From: Agarilytica sp045430305
Lineage (GTDB): Bacteria; Pseudomonadota; Gammaproteobacteria; Pseudomonadales; Cellvibrionaceae
Reading direction: 5' to 3'
DNA: 64,000 nucleotides
Assembly: GCA_045430305.1 (NCBI GenBank)
Contig: JAILXW010000003.1
Coordinates: 310,001 to 374,000 of the forward strand
Part shown: piece after piece, positions 53,180-62,791 of the stretch
Layout: each line of letters begins with the position of its first letter
Numbering within the stretch: position 1 is the stretch's first letter
Program-made: the position numbers and the translations under genes
Notes under the pieces: model-generated
What the model saw: the letters and a program-made list of their open reading frames with translations, nothing else
Told to the model about the DNA's origin: nothing
The model's database searches: none

Positions 53180-53210
53180 CAGCGACCTTAATTCCGAGAA
53201 AACCGAGTCA

Positions 53211-54176
53211 ATGGCCGAAGGCAAAAACTTTATCGAAGACTTTCACTGGTTGATGGATGTGCTTCAGCACATCGATGTCGGCCTAGTCATTCTTGATAAA
53301 GAAATGAATGTTCAACTGTGGAACTCTTTTATGCAGAACCACAGTGCACGCCAGCCCAACGAGGTACTCGGGCACAATATCTTTAAAAGCTTTCCAGAAT
53401 TGCCCGAAGCCTGGTTCCGCCGCAAAATAGAAACGGTGATCGAGCTACAAAACCAAGCCTTTACCACTTGGGAACAGCGCCCCTATCTATTCAAATTCAA
53501 GAATTACCGCCCCATCACTAGTCTGGCGGAATTCATGTACCAAAACAGCACCATCATTCCTTTAAAAGATGCACGCGGAAACGTTGAGCAGATTTGTATA
53601 ATTATTTATGACGTCACGGAAGTTGCTGTTAACCGTATTCAGATTCAAGAAGCCAACGAAAAACTTCGTCTACTAAGCAGAACGGACGGCTTAACCGGTT
53701 TGCTCAACCGCAAAACATGGGAAAGCGAGCTCTGCAAAGAATTTCAACGTTTTGCGCGCCACCAACACAAGACCTCGCTTGTCATGTTCGACATTGATCA
53801 CTTCAAGAAAATCAATGATGGTTACGGCCACCCAGCTGGCGACGAAGTCATTCGCCAAACTTCACGCATTTTGCAGGAATCACTGCGCAACATCGACATT
53901 CCTGGCCGCTACGGTGGTGAAGAGTTTACCGTTATCATGATAGATACCGAAGCAGAAGGCGCCTACAAACTCGCCGAACGTATTCGAGAAAACATTCAAA
54001 ATTACACCGTCAAATACGAAGACATGAATATCGACTTCACCATCAGCCTCGGCGTGTGTGAACTTAACACCAGCATCAGCGATCAAACTGCCTGGATCGA
54101 TGCGGCCGATAAAGGGCTATACCAAGCGAAAAACAATGGTCGCAACAACACCGTTATTTATACCGGCGAAGGGTAA
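53211..54176 (+). CDS. PAS-GGDEF diguanylate cyclase
   Basis: 321 residues: PAS-like sensor domain (about 10-130, LQHIDVGLVILDKEMNVQLWN) and GGDEF domain with active motif RYGGEEF and an upstream inhibitory site RNID five residues before it. No membrane helix, so a cytoplasmic cyclase making c-di-GMP. Same strand as cheC, 31 bases downstream, so probably one transcript. The PAS signal is unknown. Confidence 0.92.
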   Translation: MAEGKNFIEDFHWLMDVLQHIDVGLVILDKEMNVQLWNSFMQNHSARQPNEVLGHNIFKSFPELPEAWFRRKIETVIELQNQAFTTWEQRPYLFKFKNYRPITSLAEFMYQNSTIIPLKDARGNVEQICIIIYDVTEVAVNRIQIQEANEKLRLLSRTDGLTGLLNRKTWESELCKEFQRFARHQHKTSLVMFDIDHFKKINDGYGHPAGDEVIRQTSRILQESLRNIDIPGRYGGEEFTVIMIDTEAEGAYKLAERIRENIQNYTVKYEDMNIDFTISLGVCELNTSISDQTAWIDAADKGLYQAKNNGRNNTVIYTGEG

Positions 54177-54361
54177 ATTTCCCACCGACACCCTCGCCCC
54201 TCTTATTTCGTTCTTGAGCTTAAACGCCCACCCTTCAACCCACCAACACCCTTAGCGAATCCACTTAAATTACCGCGTAAGCGTGTTACACTTTTAGGTG
54301 AAAACACCAAACTCGCGCTCAGCCAAATTCACACTCTGCCAAGGCCCAGCCCTGTAATCAC

Positions 54362-57256
54362 ATGACAACTTTTTCATGGCGCCCCCCAGAATCCGTTTCC
54401 GCTTACATGCTTGACCTATGGCTTGCGTTAAGCGACGAGCAAAAACAAATTTTTGAGAATTACTTCAGCCCTTCGCCCGAAGCACAGAACCAACTCCATC
54501 ATGTACTTCAATGCAGTGAATTTTTTCGCAGTGAGATTTCTCGCAAACCTCACTTGTTTTGCCAATTACTAAAAAGTGCAAAGCTAGCCACTGAACTTCA
54601 CGAACATGACTACACAGCCGCGTGCCCAGCAGCAGATATAGAAGACGAAACAACATTTGATCGCGCGCTACGCGAATTGCGCGCCCAATCGATGATGCGA
54701 ATTGTTTGGCGTGATTTTAATCGCGTCGCCAGCTTTGACGAAACCACAAACGATCTTTCTTTTCTAGCCAAGGCCTGCATCAACGCAGCATTGAATTTTT
54801 ACTATAAAAAACTCACAAAAGTTCACGGCACACCCCGCTGTGAAAACGGCAATGAACAAGCCATGCTGATACTTGCAATGGGCAAGCTTGGCGCACAGGA
54901 ATTAAATTTAAGCTCAGACATAGATTTAATCTTTGCATTTCCTTCAGCAGGGCTTACCGATGGTAAACGCGAACTAAGCAATCAGGAATTTTTTTCGCGG
55001 GTCGGCAAAAAAATCATAAAAAGCCTGGATGCAATTACCGCAGACGGCTTCGTATTTCGCGTTGACATGCGCTTACGGCCATACGGCCAAAGCGGGGCAC
55101 TGGTGTACAGCTTTAGTGCACTAGAAGAATACTATTTAACACAGGGGCGTGAATGGGAACGCTATGCGATGGTAAAAGCCAGCGTGATTGCCAACAACGG
55201 CGATCAAAACTATAGCGAACAACTCACCCAAATGTTGCGCGCATTTACTTATCGTAAATACATCGACTTTTCCGTCATTGACGCACTACGCGGCCTCAAA
55301 CACATGATCACCCAAGAAGTCGAGCGGCGCGGTTTACACAACGATGTAAAACTCGGATCGGGCGGTATACGTGAAGTAGAATTTACCGCGCAAGTCTTTC
55401 AATTAATTCGCGGTGGGCGCGATACAGAACTACAAGAAAACCGCCTGCTAGAAGTGTTGCCAATGCTGGCCAAATTAAATTGCCTGCCAGAAGAAAAAGC
55501 CGAAGCGATAAAAGCCTCTTATATTTTTTTACGCAATAGCGAACATGCCATTCAAGGTTATCGCGACGAACAAACGCAAAAATTACCGGAAGATGAACCC
55601 GCCCAACGCGCTCTTTCACAGGTAATGGGGTTTAAAGATTGGCCCAACTACCTAGAAGCATTAAATCAACACCGCGAAGTCGTGCGAGAAGTGTTCGCCA
55701 ACGTCATTGCAGCCCCAGAAGACAAAGATGAAAACGAAGAGCACAAGGAAAATGAGAAGAGCATAAAGGCCCTTTGGCACCAACGGTTGGATCACGACGG
55801 TGCGATCGCACTCTTAGCAAGCCTTGGCCATGAAACCCCAGAAAAAGCTTACGCCTTGCTACAAGAACTCGAACACTGGGCTTCGATATCTTCTATGCAC
55901 AGCAGTTCGCGGGAACGCTTAGACACCTTCATGCCATTACTGCTTCAACGCCTTGAAACCCACGAAGCGGCAAGTGAGATACTCGACAGGCTGATCAAAC
56001 TCATAAAAGCGATTGCGCGACGCAGCGCCTACCTTTTACTTCTAATCGAAAACCCCGGCGCATTAACACAACTCTTGCGGCTCATCGAAGCAAGCCCATG
56101 GGTCGCCATGACCATGGCCGAGCACCCAGCGTTATTAGATGAGCTGCTCACCCCCGAGTCGCTTTACCACCCGCCAGAAAAAGAGGAGTTACAAGCAGAG
56201 CTACAGCGCGCAACTTTGCGCATCGCGCCAGAAGATCTGGAAGCACAAATGGAAAGCCTGCGTTATTTTCGCTCATCTCACGCACTGAGAGTCGCTGCGA
56301 GTGAAATATCGGGTGCATTACCGCTAATGAAAGTAAGCGATTACTTAACCTGGATCGGCGAGGCCATCTTGGAGTATGTACTTACCCTGACGTGGAATAA
56401 CATGGTCGAAAAACACGGCTACCCCGACGGAGAAGAAAGGGAGCAGCCAAACTTTATCATCATTGGTTATGGCAAGCTTGGTGGTATTGAACTGGGTCAC
56501 GGCTCAGATCTCGACTTGGTGTTTATCCACGGCGCGAATCTAAACGGCGTCACCAACAGTGACTCCCACAGTATCGACAACCAAACGTTCTATATGCGCC
56601 TGGGCCAAAAGATCATTCATTTCATCACCACGAAAATGAACTCCGGCGACCTTTACGAAGTCGACATGCGCCTTCGCCCTTCAGGCGCCAGCGGCATGTT
56701 GGTGGCTGGCATGAGCAGTTTTGAAAAGTATCAGCGCGAATCAGCCTGGACTTGGGAACATCAAGCCCTCGTGCGTGCACGAACAGTTGCCGGAGACGCC
56801 GCCCTCAGCGCGCGCTTCACGGAAGTCCGCAGCGAAGTATTGTCCAAATCCCGAGACCTCAGCAAACTGCGTTCAGAAGTGGTCGAAATGCGCAGTAAAA
56901 TGCGCGATCACCTCGGGACGGCTAAAAACGACGAGAACAAATTTCACCTCAAGCAAGACGCTGGCGGTATCGTCGACATTGAATTTATGGTTCAATACGC
57001 GGTCCTTGCATGGGCCCACTCGCACCCCGAGTTACTAAGTTATACGGACAATATCCGTATCTTGGAATCCCTCGAGCAATCCAAACTGCTGGACACTCAA
57101 GAGGTGAGCCAGCTCATCGAAGCCTACAAAGCCTTTCGTACCGTTGGTCATCGCCGTACTTTGCAGCAGTTAAGCAATGTAATCGGCGCAGACAAACTGA
57201 TCGCCCAGCGCGAAAATGTGATAACGCTATGGCAAAAGCTTGTTTTGGACGCTTAA
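54362..57256 (+). CDS. glnE: Glutamine synthetase adenylyltransferase/adenylyl-removing enzyme
   Basis: 964 residues with two nucleotidyltransferase halves: N-terminal deadenylylation site (LSSDIDLIFAFPSAG) and C-terminal adenylylation site (GHGSDLDLVFIHGAN), joined by helical bundles. It switches glutamine synthetase off and on in response to PII. Length is close to the family norm (about 950). Followed by ilvE after 93 bases, as in Pseudomonas. Confidence 0.97.
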   Translation: MTTFSWRPPESVSAYMLDLWLALSDEQKQIFENYFSPSPEAQNQLHHVLQCSEFFRSEISRKPHLFCQLLKSAKLATELHEHDYTAACPAADIEDETTFDRALRELRAQSMMRIVWRDFNRVASFDETTNDLSFLAKACINAALNFYYKKLTKVHGTPRCENGNEQAMLILAMGKLGAQELNLSSDIDLIFAFPSAGLTDGKRELSNQEFFSRVGKKIIKSLDAITADGFVFRVDMRLRPYGQSGALVYSFSALEEYYLTQGREWERYAMVKASVIANNGDQNYSEQLTQMLRAFTYRKYIDFSVIDALRGLKHMITQEVERRGLHNDVKLGSGGIREVEFTAQVFQLIRGGRDTELQENRLLEVLPMLAKLNCLPEEKAEAIKASYIFLRNSEHAIQGYRDEQTQKLPEDEPAQRALSQVMGFKDWPNYLEALNQHREVVREVFANVIAAPEDKDENEEHKENEKSIKALWHQRLDHDGAIALLASLGHETPEKAYALLQELEHWASISSMHSSSRERLDTFMPLLLQRLETHEAASEILDRLIKLIKAIARRSAYLLLLIENPGALTQLLRLIEASPWVAMTMAEHPALLDELLTPESLYHPPEKEELQAELQRATLRIAPEDLEAQMESLRYFRSSHALRVAASEISGALPLMKVSDYLTWIGEAILEYVLTLTWNNMVEKHGYPDGEEREQPNFIIIGYGKLGGIELGHGSDLDLVFIHGANLNGVTNSDSHSIDNQTFYMRLGQKIIHFITTKMNSGDLYEVDMRLRPSGASGMLVAGMSSFEKYQRESAWTWEHQALVRARTVAGDAALSARFTEVRSEVLSKSRDLSKLRSEVVEMRSKMRDHLGTAKNDENKFHLKQDAGGIVDIEFMVQYAVLAWAHSHPELLSYTDNIRILESLEQSKLLDTQEVSQLIEAYKAFRTVGHRRTLQQLSNVIGADKLIAQRENVITLWQKLVLDA

Positions 57257-57349
57257 ACTGGGCCGCACCTATGGCACCTGCAAGAACACATAAAACACAA
57301 ACAATAGGCTCTTAGCCTTACAGCGAAATTAAAAACACTGGAGCGAATT

Positions 57350-58279
57350 ATGTCTTTCGCAGAGCGCGACGGCGTCATCTGGTTTGATGGCGAACTGGTT
57401 CCCTGGCGAGATGCCAAGGTACACGTATTAACCCACACCCTTCACTACGGCATGGGTGTCTTTGAAGGTGTGCGCGCATACAATACAGTCAGCAAAGGCA
57501 CGAGTATTTTTCGCTTAGAAGAACACACCGATCGCTTATTCCGTTCTGCCCATATCATGAATATGGAAATGTCTTGGGAAAAAGCGGCATTAAACGAAGC
57601 TCAAAAGCTCGTAGTACGAGAGAACAATCTCGAAGAAGCCTACCTTCGCCCGATGGTCTTTTACGGCTCAGAAGGTATGGGGCTGCGCGCTGACAATTTA
57701 AAAACGCACGTTATTGTAGCCGCTTGGAACTGGCCTTCGTACATGTCACCAGAAGCGAAAGAAATCGGCATTAAAGTGCGAACCTCTAGCTATACGCGTC
57801 ATCACGTGAACATTTCCATGTGTAAAGCGAAGGCCAATGGTCACTACATTAATTCCATGCTTGCTTTAAAAGAAGCCTTAGACTGTGGCTGCGAAGAAGC
57901 CTTGCTGTTAGATAACGAAGGTTATGTGGCCGAAGGCAGTGGTGAGAATATTTTCATCATTCGTAATGGCGAGCTTTATACCCCCGAACTTACGTCGTGT
58001 TTAGACGGTATTACGCGCGGCACAATTTTTAAATTAGCGAACGACTTTAATTTAACCATTCACGAAAAGCGTATTACACGAGATGAAGTGTACGTTGCCG
58101 ACGAAGCGTTTTTTACCGGCACCGCAGCAGAAGTATTACCCATTCGTGAGTTAGATGGTCGCAAAATTGGTTCTGGCAAACGCGGCCCCATAACCGAAAA
58201 ATTACAAACCGCCTATTTTAAAGCGGTACGTGGCGAACTGGAACAACACCAAGATTGGTTAAGCCCAGTTCAAAGCTAA
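57350..58279 (+). CDS. ilvE: Branched-chain amino acid aminotransferase
   Basis: 309 residues, class IV PLP fold. HTLHYGMGVFEGVRAY, MCKAKANGHYINSMLALKEA (with the probable PLP lysine) and GSGENIFIIRNGELYTP are typical of IlvE. Transfers amino groups to the keto acids of Leu, Ile and Val. No terminator is seen before the structured element downstream. Confidence 0.95.
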   Translation: MSFAERDGVIWFDGELVPWRDAKVHVLTHTLHYGMGVFEGVRAYNTVSKGTSIFRLEEHTDRLFRSAHIMNMEMSWEKAALNEAQKLVVRENNLEEAYLRPMVFYGSEGMGLRADNLKTHVIVAAWNWPSYMSPEAKEIGIKVRTSSYTRHHVNISMCKAKANGHYINSMLALKEALDCGCEEALLLDNEGYVAEGSGENIFIIRNGELYTPELTSCLDGITRGTIFKLANDFNLTIHEKRITRDEVYVADEAFFTGTAAEVLPIRELDGRKIGSGKRGPITEKLQTAYFKAVRGELEQHQDWLSPVQS

Positions 58280-58313
58280 GCAATGTAGCCAACGGCCAAT
58301 AGTTGGCTCTATA

Positions 58314-58417
58314 GCCTAGTGTTTGGATCCGCTTTCAGGCGTCGTTATTCCCGGAAAAAATGACGATGCCAACTAGGATGTATCACGCACTTTTTGAAGG
58401 CAACCCAAACACTAGGC
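58314..58417 (+). repeat. 104-bp structured element (13-bp terminal inverted repeats)
   Basis: Perfect 13-bp inverted repeats GCCTAGTGTTTGG (58314-58326) and CCAAACACTAGGC (58405-58417) enclose a second stem of 12 pairs (58338-58349 with 58359-58370, loop 58350-58358). That inner stem holds two G-T pairs that work only in plus-strand RNA. A third copy, CCAACTAGG (58369-58377), can compete for the left arm. Reads as a structured RNA or a palindromic MITE-like repeat between ilvE and msbA. No flanking duplication was found. Confidence 0.55.
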
Positions 58418-58505
58418 ATTATGTTTTAACTTAGACAATGAAAACCGCGCCCAAGCCAATACCTCAACAAATTATTCCAACGATAAACCAACACCCAGGC
58501 ATAAA

Positions 58506-60275
58506 ATGATCCCAAAGGAACAACAAGGCCTGTATCGACGCCTACTCCGCTACGCATTTAACTATAAACTGTATTTGATACTTAGCGTATTTGGCTTCGT
58601 GCTGTTTTCTGGTATGGAAGCCATACTGGTTACCACGATAGAATTTTTTATCGATCGTCTCGAAGGAAAACCTTCCGACCCTTTATTTAATCTTTCTAGT
58701 GAAATCACGAGCTCATACTACTTTGTGCCCCTCATGGTCATTGTTTTGAGCTTTTTACGCGGCATAGGCTCTTACCTAGGCAACTTCTTTATGAGTTGTG
58801 TCGGTTTAAATGTTGTTAATACGCTGCGCAAACAAGTTTTTACTCACATGCTATATTTACCGCAAGAATATTATGACCAGCGCAACAGCGGCGAACTTGT
58901 CTCACTGATTATTTACAATATCAGCCAGGTCACAGGCTCTGTCACCAACGCGATAAAGATTTTGTTGCGCGATGGTTTTTCTGTACTATTTTTTCTTGGC
59001 GCCATGCTGTACATCAATTGGTTGCTGACGCTGATATTTTTTATTATCGCGCCCATTCTCGCTGGCATTATTTATTTTGCCTCACGCTATTTCCGTAAAA
59101 CTAGTCGCCGCATACAAACTGCGGTTGGAAAAATTACACACATTTCTACCGAAGCATTCCAGGGCATCAAACTCGTAAAAAGCTACAAGGGCGAGCCTTA
59201 CGAAGAAGAGCGCTTTGAAACTGCCGCCGACAACAACCTAAAGCTTTCCACCAAGTACGAACGTGTTAAATCACTGCAAACACCTGTGCTACATTTTGTG
59301 ATTGCTATAGCACTCGCGCTGATCTTTTATTTGGTGATGAAAATTTGGCAAGGCGATATGACCGATGCGGTTATTTATGTCACCTTCGCGGGCATGATCG
59401 CCAAACCATTTCGCCAACTTTCGACCTTAAATGCGGTAATTCAAAAAGGCATGGCCGCAGCAGAAACTATTTTCTATGCCATTGACTCTGCAGCAGAAAA
59501 AGATGAAGGCAAAACCGAATTAAAAGATTTACAAGGCAAAATTGAATTTCGCGATGTGAACTTTTCCTACGGTGGCGATGCACAAGCGCTAAGCAATATA
59601 AACCTTACCTTGGAGCCTGGCGAAACCGTTGCGCTGGTCGGCTCATCCGGTAGCGGAAAGACCACCATTGCAAATTTGTTGCTGCGCTTTTACAACAAAC
59701 AAGGCGGCGGCATATTAATAGACGGCACCGACATTGAAGACATTCGCCTACAAAGCCTGCGCGAAAATATTGCCCTGGTGAATCAGCAAACGATTTTGTT
59801 TAACGACAGTGTGCACGCCAATATCGCTTACGGGATAGCGCGGAATAAAATTGATAAACAAGCTGTATTTCAAGCCGCCGAAGATGCTTACGCAAAAGAA
59901 TTTATTGAAAACCTAGAACAGGGTTTTGACACTGAAGTAGGGGAAGATGGCGCTTTACTTTCTGGCGGTCAACGTCAGCGCCTTGCGATTGCTCGTGGTT
60001 TACTGAAAAACGCCAAAATTCTCATTTTAGATGAGGCCACCTCAGCACTTGATAATGAATCCGAAAAACAAATACAAAATGCACTAGAAACCTTGAAGCG
60101 GGGGCGTACCACATTGGTCATTGCCCATCGCCTGTCTACTATCGAAAACGCCGACCGCATTATCGTAATGGATAAAGGGCACATCGTCGAAGAAGGCAAT
60201 CACCACAGCTTGCTCGCCAAAGGCGGGCACTATGCGAACTTGGTCAATTCCGAAGATACAAACGCAGTCTCATAA
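58506..60275 (+). CDS. msbA: Lipid A flippase MsbA
   Basis: 589 residues: ABC exporter with six N-terminal membrane helices (to about 330) and an ATPase with Walker A GSSGSGKTT, signature LSGGQRQRLAIARG and Walker B ILILDEATSALD. Flips core-lipid A across the inner membrane. The ABC half has no sign of decay. Confidence 0.88.
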   Translation: MIPKEQQGLYRRLLRYAFNYKLYLILSVFGFVLFSGMEAILVTTIEFFIDRLEGKPSDPLFNLSSEITSSYYFVPLMVIVLSFLRGIGSYLGNFFMSCVGLNVVNTLRKQVFTHMLYLPQEYYDQRNSGELVSLIIYNISQVTGSVTNAIKILLRDGFSVLFFLGAMLYINWLLTLIFFIIAPILAGIIYFASRYFRKTSRRIQTAVGKITHISTEAFQGIKLVKSYKGEPYEEERFETAADNNLKLSTKYERVKSLQTPVLHFVIAIALALIFYLVMKIWQGDMTDAVIYVTFAGMIAKPFRQLSTLNAVIQKGMAAAETIFYAIDSAAEKDEGKTELKDLQGKIEFRDVNFSYGGDAQALSNINLTLEPGETVALVGSSGSGKTTIANLLLRFYNKQGGGILIDGTDIEDIRLQSLRENIALVNQQTILFNDSVHANIAYGIARNKIDKQAVFQAAEDAYAKEFIENLEQGFDTEVGEDGALLSGGQRQRLAIARGLLKNAKILILDEATSALDNESEKQIQNALETLKRGRTTLVIAHRLSTIENADRIIVMDKGHIVEEGNHHSLLAKGGHYANLVNSEDTNAVS

Positions 60276-60372
60276 AAACAAGCACAACGCCCCTATATTC
60301 AGCGCTTTTCATTGGCCGAAGGTCGGCTTCTTGGCTATGCTCGTTATAAGCTAATAATAACGCCTTCTCTAT

Positions 60373-62526
60373 ATGCATATGCTGTTGACTCACGGAAAGC
60401 CCCACCTCACAAAACTCCTTACCGCCTGTGTTATAGCGGCAACACTTATCGGCTGCCAAGGCAGCGGTGAAGAAACTGTCACCGACGGTTCTGATGAGGT
60501 CATTTCCGGTAGCGGTGCAACCGACATAAATCTACAAATTGGTAACGGTGGAGGCTCGAGCTTTCAGGGCGGAACAGCCAATGCAGATTTAACCTCCGTG
60601 GATACCGAGCAAGCAGCTTGGGAAATCAGTGTTGTCTTGGCCGACAACAACGGCCTCATTGTTGCCGATAGCTACACGGTCAACTTTGCATCCACTTGTG
60701 TCACCTCGGGCTTGGCAACACTTTCTGCAACCTCAGTAACGACTGTCGCCGGGCGCGCCAGCACCACATATACCTCTGGCACCTGCACAGGTGTAGACAC
60801 TGTCATTGCCAGCCTGACGGTATCGGGCACACGCTTAAGCGCTGCGGCAGACCTCAACATTGACGGCACAATAGAATCCGCCGGTGGCGGCACCAGCGTC
60901 AACGCACTGACTATGGGCTCGGGCACCGGCACCGCTTTCACTGCAGGCGTTCTTACAACCAGCCAAACCACCCTGCAGGCAGGTGGTACAACCATAATCT
61001 CTGCCAATGTAGTTAATAGCGAAGGCGAACCCTACACCTTCCCAGAAGATGTTTCTTTCGGCTCTGGCTGTGTGTCACAAGGCTTAGCCTCGTTTGGTGA
61101 CCCCAATACCGTCGCGAATGGCGGCCTTGCGCAAACAACCTATACCGCCCAAGGCTGTAGCGGTGAAGATACAATCACCGCTCGCTCCGAAATCGATGGC
61201 CAAGCGCTAGAAGCCAGCGTGACGCTGAATATCGCTGTCGATACCGTACTTGCGGTGAATTTCATTTCAAACTCTGACTCCGTACTCGCTATTGCCGGTA
61301 TTGGTGGCCAAGAAACCTCTGTCGTAACCTTTAAAGTCGTAGGGGCACAAGGCGCGCCGATTGTTGGCGAAACGGTTTCTTTTGAATTAAGTAACACGAT
61401 CGGAGGCGCTCAACTCGCTGAAGGTTCCGAAACGGGCACGACCAATAATTCAGGTGAAGTATCCACCGTGGTACAAAGTGGCACTGTTAACTCATCGCTT
61501 CGTGTAAACGCAATTCATGATACAACCGGCATTCAAGGGCTATCCAACGACATTACCATCTCCACAGGAATACCCATTAGCAGCGGCTTTGACCTTAGTC
61601 TCAACCCCGCAAACCCTAACGCCTGGAATCGTAACAACACCGAAGTTGAAATTATCGTTAACGCCAGCGACCAATTTGGCAACCCCCCACCAGATGGCAC
61701 CCGCGTCAGTTTTCGCTCTGTAGAAGTCGGCACTATTCCCGGTTCATGCGAGCTTCTAAATGGTACTTGTAGCGTAACGTGGGTTAGCTCCGGCGATCGG
61801 AACCATATAACACCAGAGGCTGGTGGCGATATGCGCATCGGTAGGGCCACAGTGATTGGGTTTATGTCTGGTGCGGAAAACTTTGTTGATCACAATGCCA
61901 ATGGTCTATTTGACCCCGACATACCCGCAGAAGCCGCGTCTTTAGTAGACTTACCCGAAGCCTTTACCGACCAAAATGAAAATGGGATATTTGATAGCGG
62001 CGAGGACTTTATCGATAGCTTTTTGAACAACCCAGCACCATCAGACTCCGTTACTGGTGGGCGCAACGAAGCCTACGATGCCGTCGGCGATGGTAATTAT
62101 AACGGCCCCTGTAGTGAACTCATTCGCTCTGATTGCCCTCCAAACGGGCTTCAATCAACCACGATTTCAGATAGCGTCACTATCTCCCTTTCTTCAAGTA
62201 CGGTGGCCATATGCAGTGACGACTCTGACATCATGTTAACCAACACGCTCTCTACCCCATTCACCGTGAGCAACCTTTCTTTTTGCGACGAAAATGGTAA
62301 CTCTCTACCAGAGGGCACGACAATAAGCTTTGATAGCGACGGTCTTGATTTGATTGGGGCAAGCAACTGGGTCGTACCCAATGACACCACCGAACCCACC
62401 CCCAATTTTAATTTTGTCATCGAAACAGATGGCGAAAATACTGATCGACCTACGTTTTCTATCAGTGTATTCGTACCAGACGAATCTACCGTGAACTACG
62501 GCTGGAGCGTTACAGAGAACCCCTAA
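60373..62526 (+). CDS. Lipoprotein with repeated bacterial Ig-like (Big_1) domains
   Basis: 717 residues: lipobox LIGC (Cys28), Gly/Ser-rich spacer, then about six Ig-like units. Two adjacent units each keep a Cys pair (SCVTSGLATLSATSV... and SGCVSQGLASFGDPN...). Later come two Asp/Asn loops, DHNANGLFDPD and DQNENGIFDSGED, that look like EF-hand-type calcium sites. Such domains serve adhesion or cell-surface display in intimin/invasin relatives. Translation may start at either of two nearby ATGs. Function unknown. Confidence 0.85.
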   Translation: MHMLLTHGKPHLTKLLTACVIAATLIGCQGSGEETVTDGSDEVISGSGATDINLQIGNGGGSSFQGGTANADLTSVDTEQAAWEISVVLADNNGLIVADSYTVNFASTCVTSGLATLSATSVTTVAGRASTTYTSGTCTGVDTVIASLTVSGTRLSAAADLNIDGTIESAGGGTSVNALTMGSGTGTAFTAGVLTTSQTTLQAGGTTIISANVVNSEGEPYTFPEDVSFGSGCVSQGLASFGDPNTVANGGLAQTTYTAQGCSGEDTITARSEIDGQALEASVTLNIAVDTVLAVNFISNSDSVLAIAGIGGQETSVVTFKVVGAQGAPIVGETVSFELSNTIGGAQLAEGSETGTTNNSGEVSTVVQSGTVNSSLRVNAIHDTTGIQGLSNDITISTGIPISSGFDLSLNPANPNAWNRNNTEVEIIVNASDQFGNPPPDGTRVSFRSVEVGTIPGSCELLNGTCSVTWVSSGDRNHITPEAGGDMRIGRATVIGFMSGAENFVDHNANGLFDPDIPAEAASLVDLPEAFTDQNENGIFDSGEDFIDSFLNNPAPSDSVTGGRNEAYDAVGDGNYNGPCSELIRSDCPPNGLQSTTISDSVTISLSSSTVAICSDDSDIMLTNTLSTPFTVSNLSFCDENGNSLPEGTTISFDSDGLDLIGASNWVVPNDTTEPTPNFNFVIETDGENTDRPTFSISVFVPDESTVNYGWSVTENP

Positions 62527-62791
62527 ACCGCTCGTAAGCCCGATCAAGTAAAGATCGTCGCAAAAAACCACGCGGCTGTCCCTCCAAATCACATACCTAA
62601 AGCGCATAGTCTCGCGCCATACGCAAAGAAAACAGTCTAAAAACACCCCGTACATATTACTTTTGGCAATGCTAGAATGATGTTAAGTGAAGTAGATAAC
62701 ACATTCAGCGAGAAGTGGATCACACGCCTACCAAAATGGACATAGGCAAAGACCGCTAATATTCCCAGCAAAGAAGCCGATAGCTAACAAC

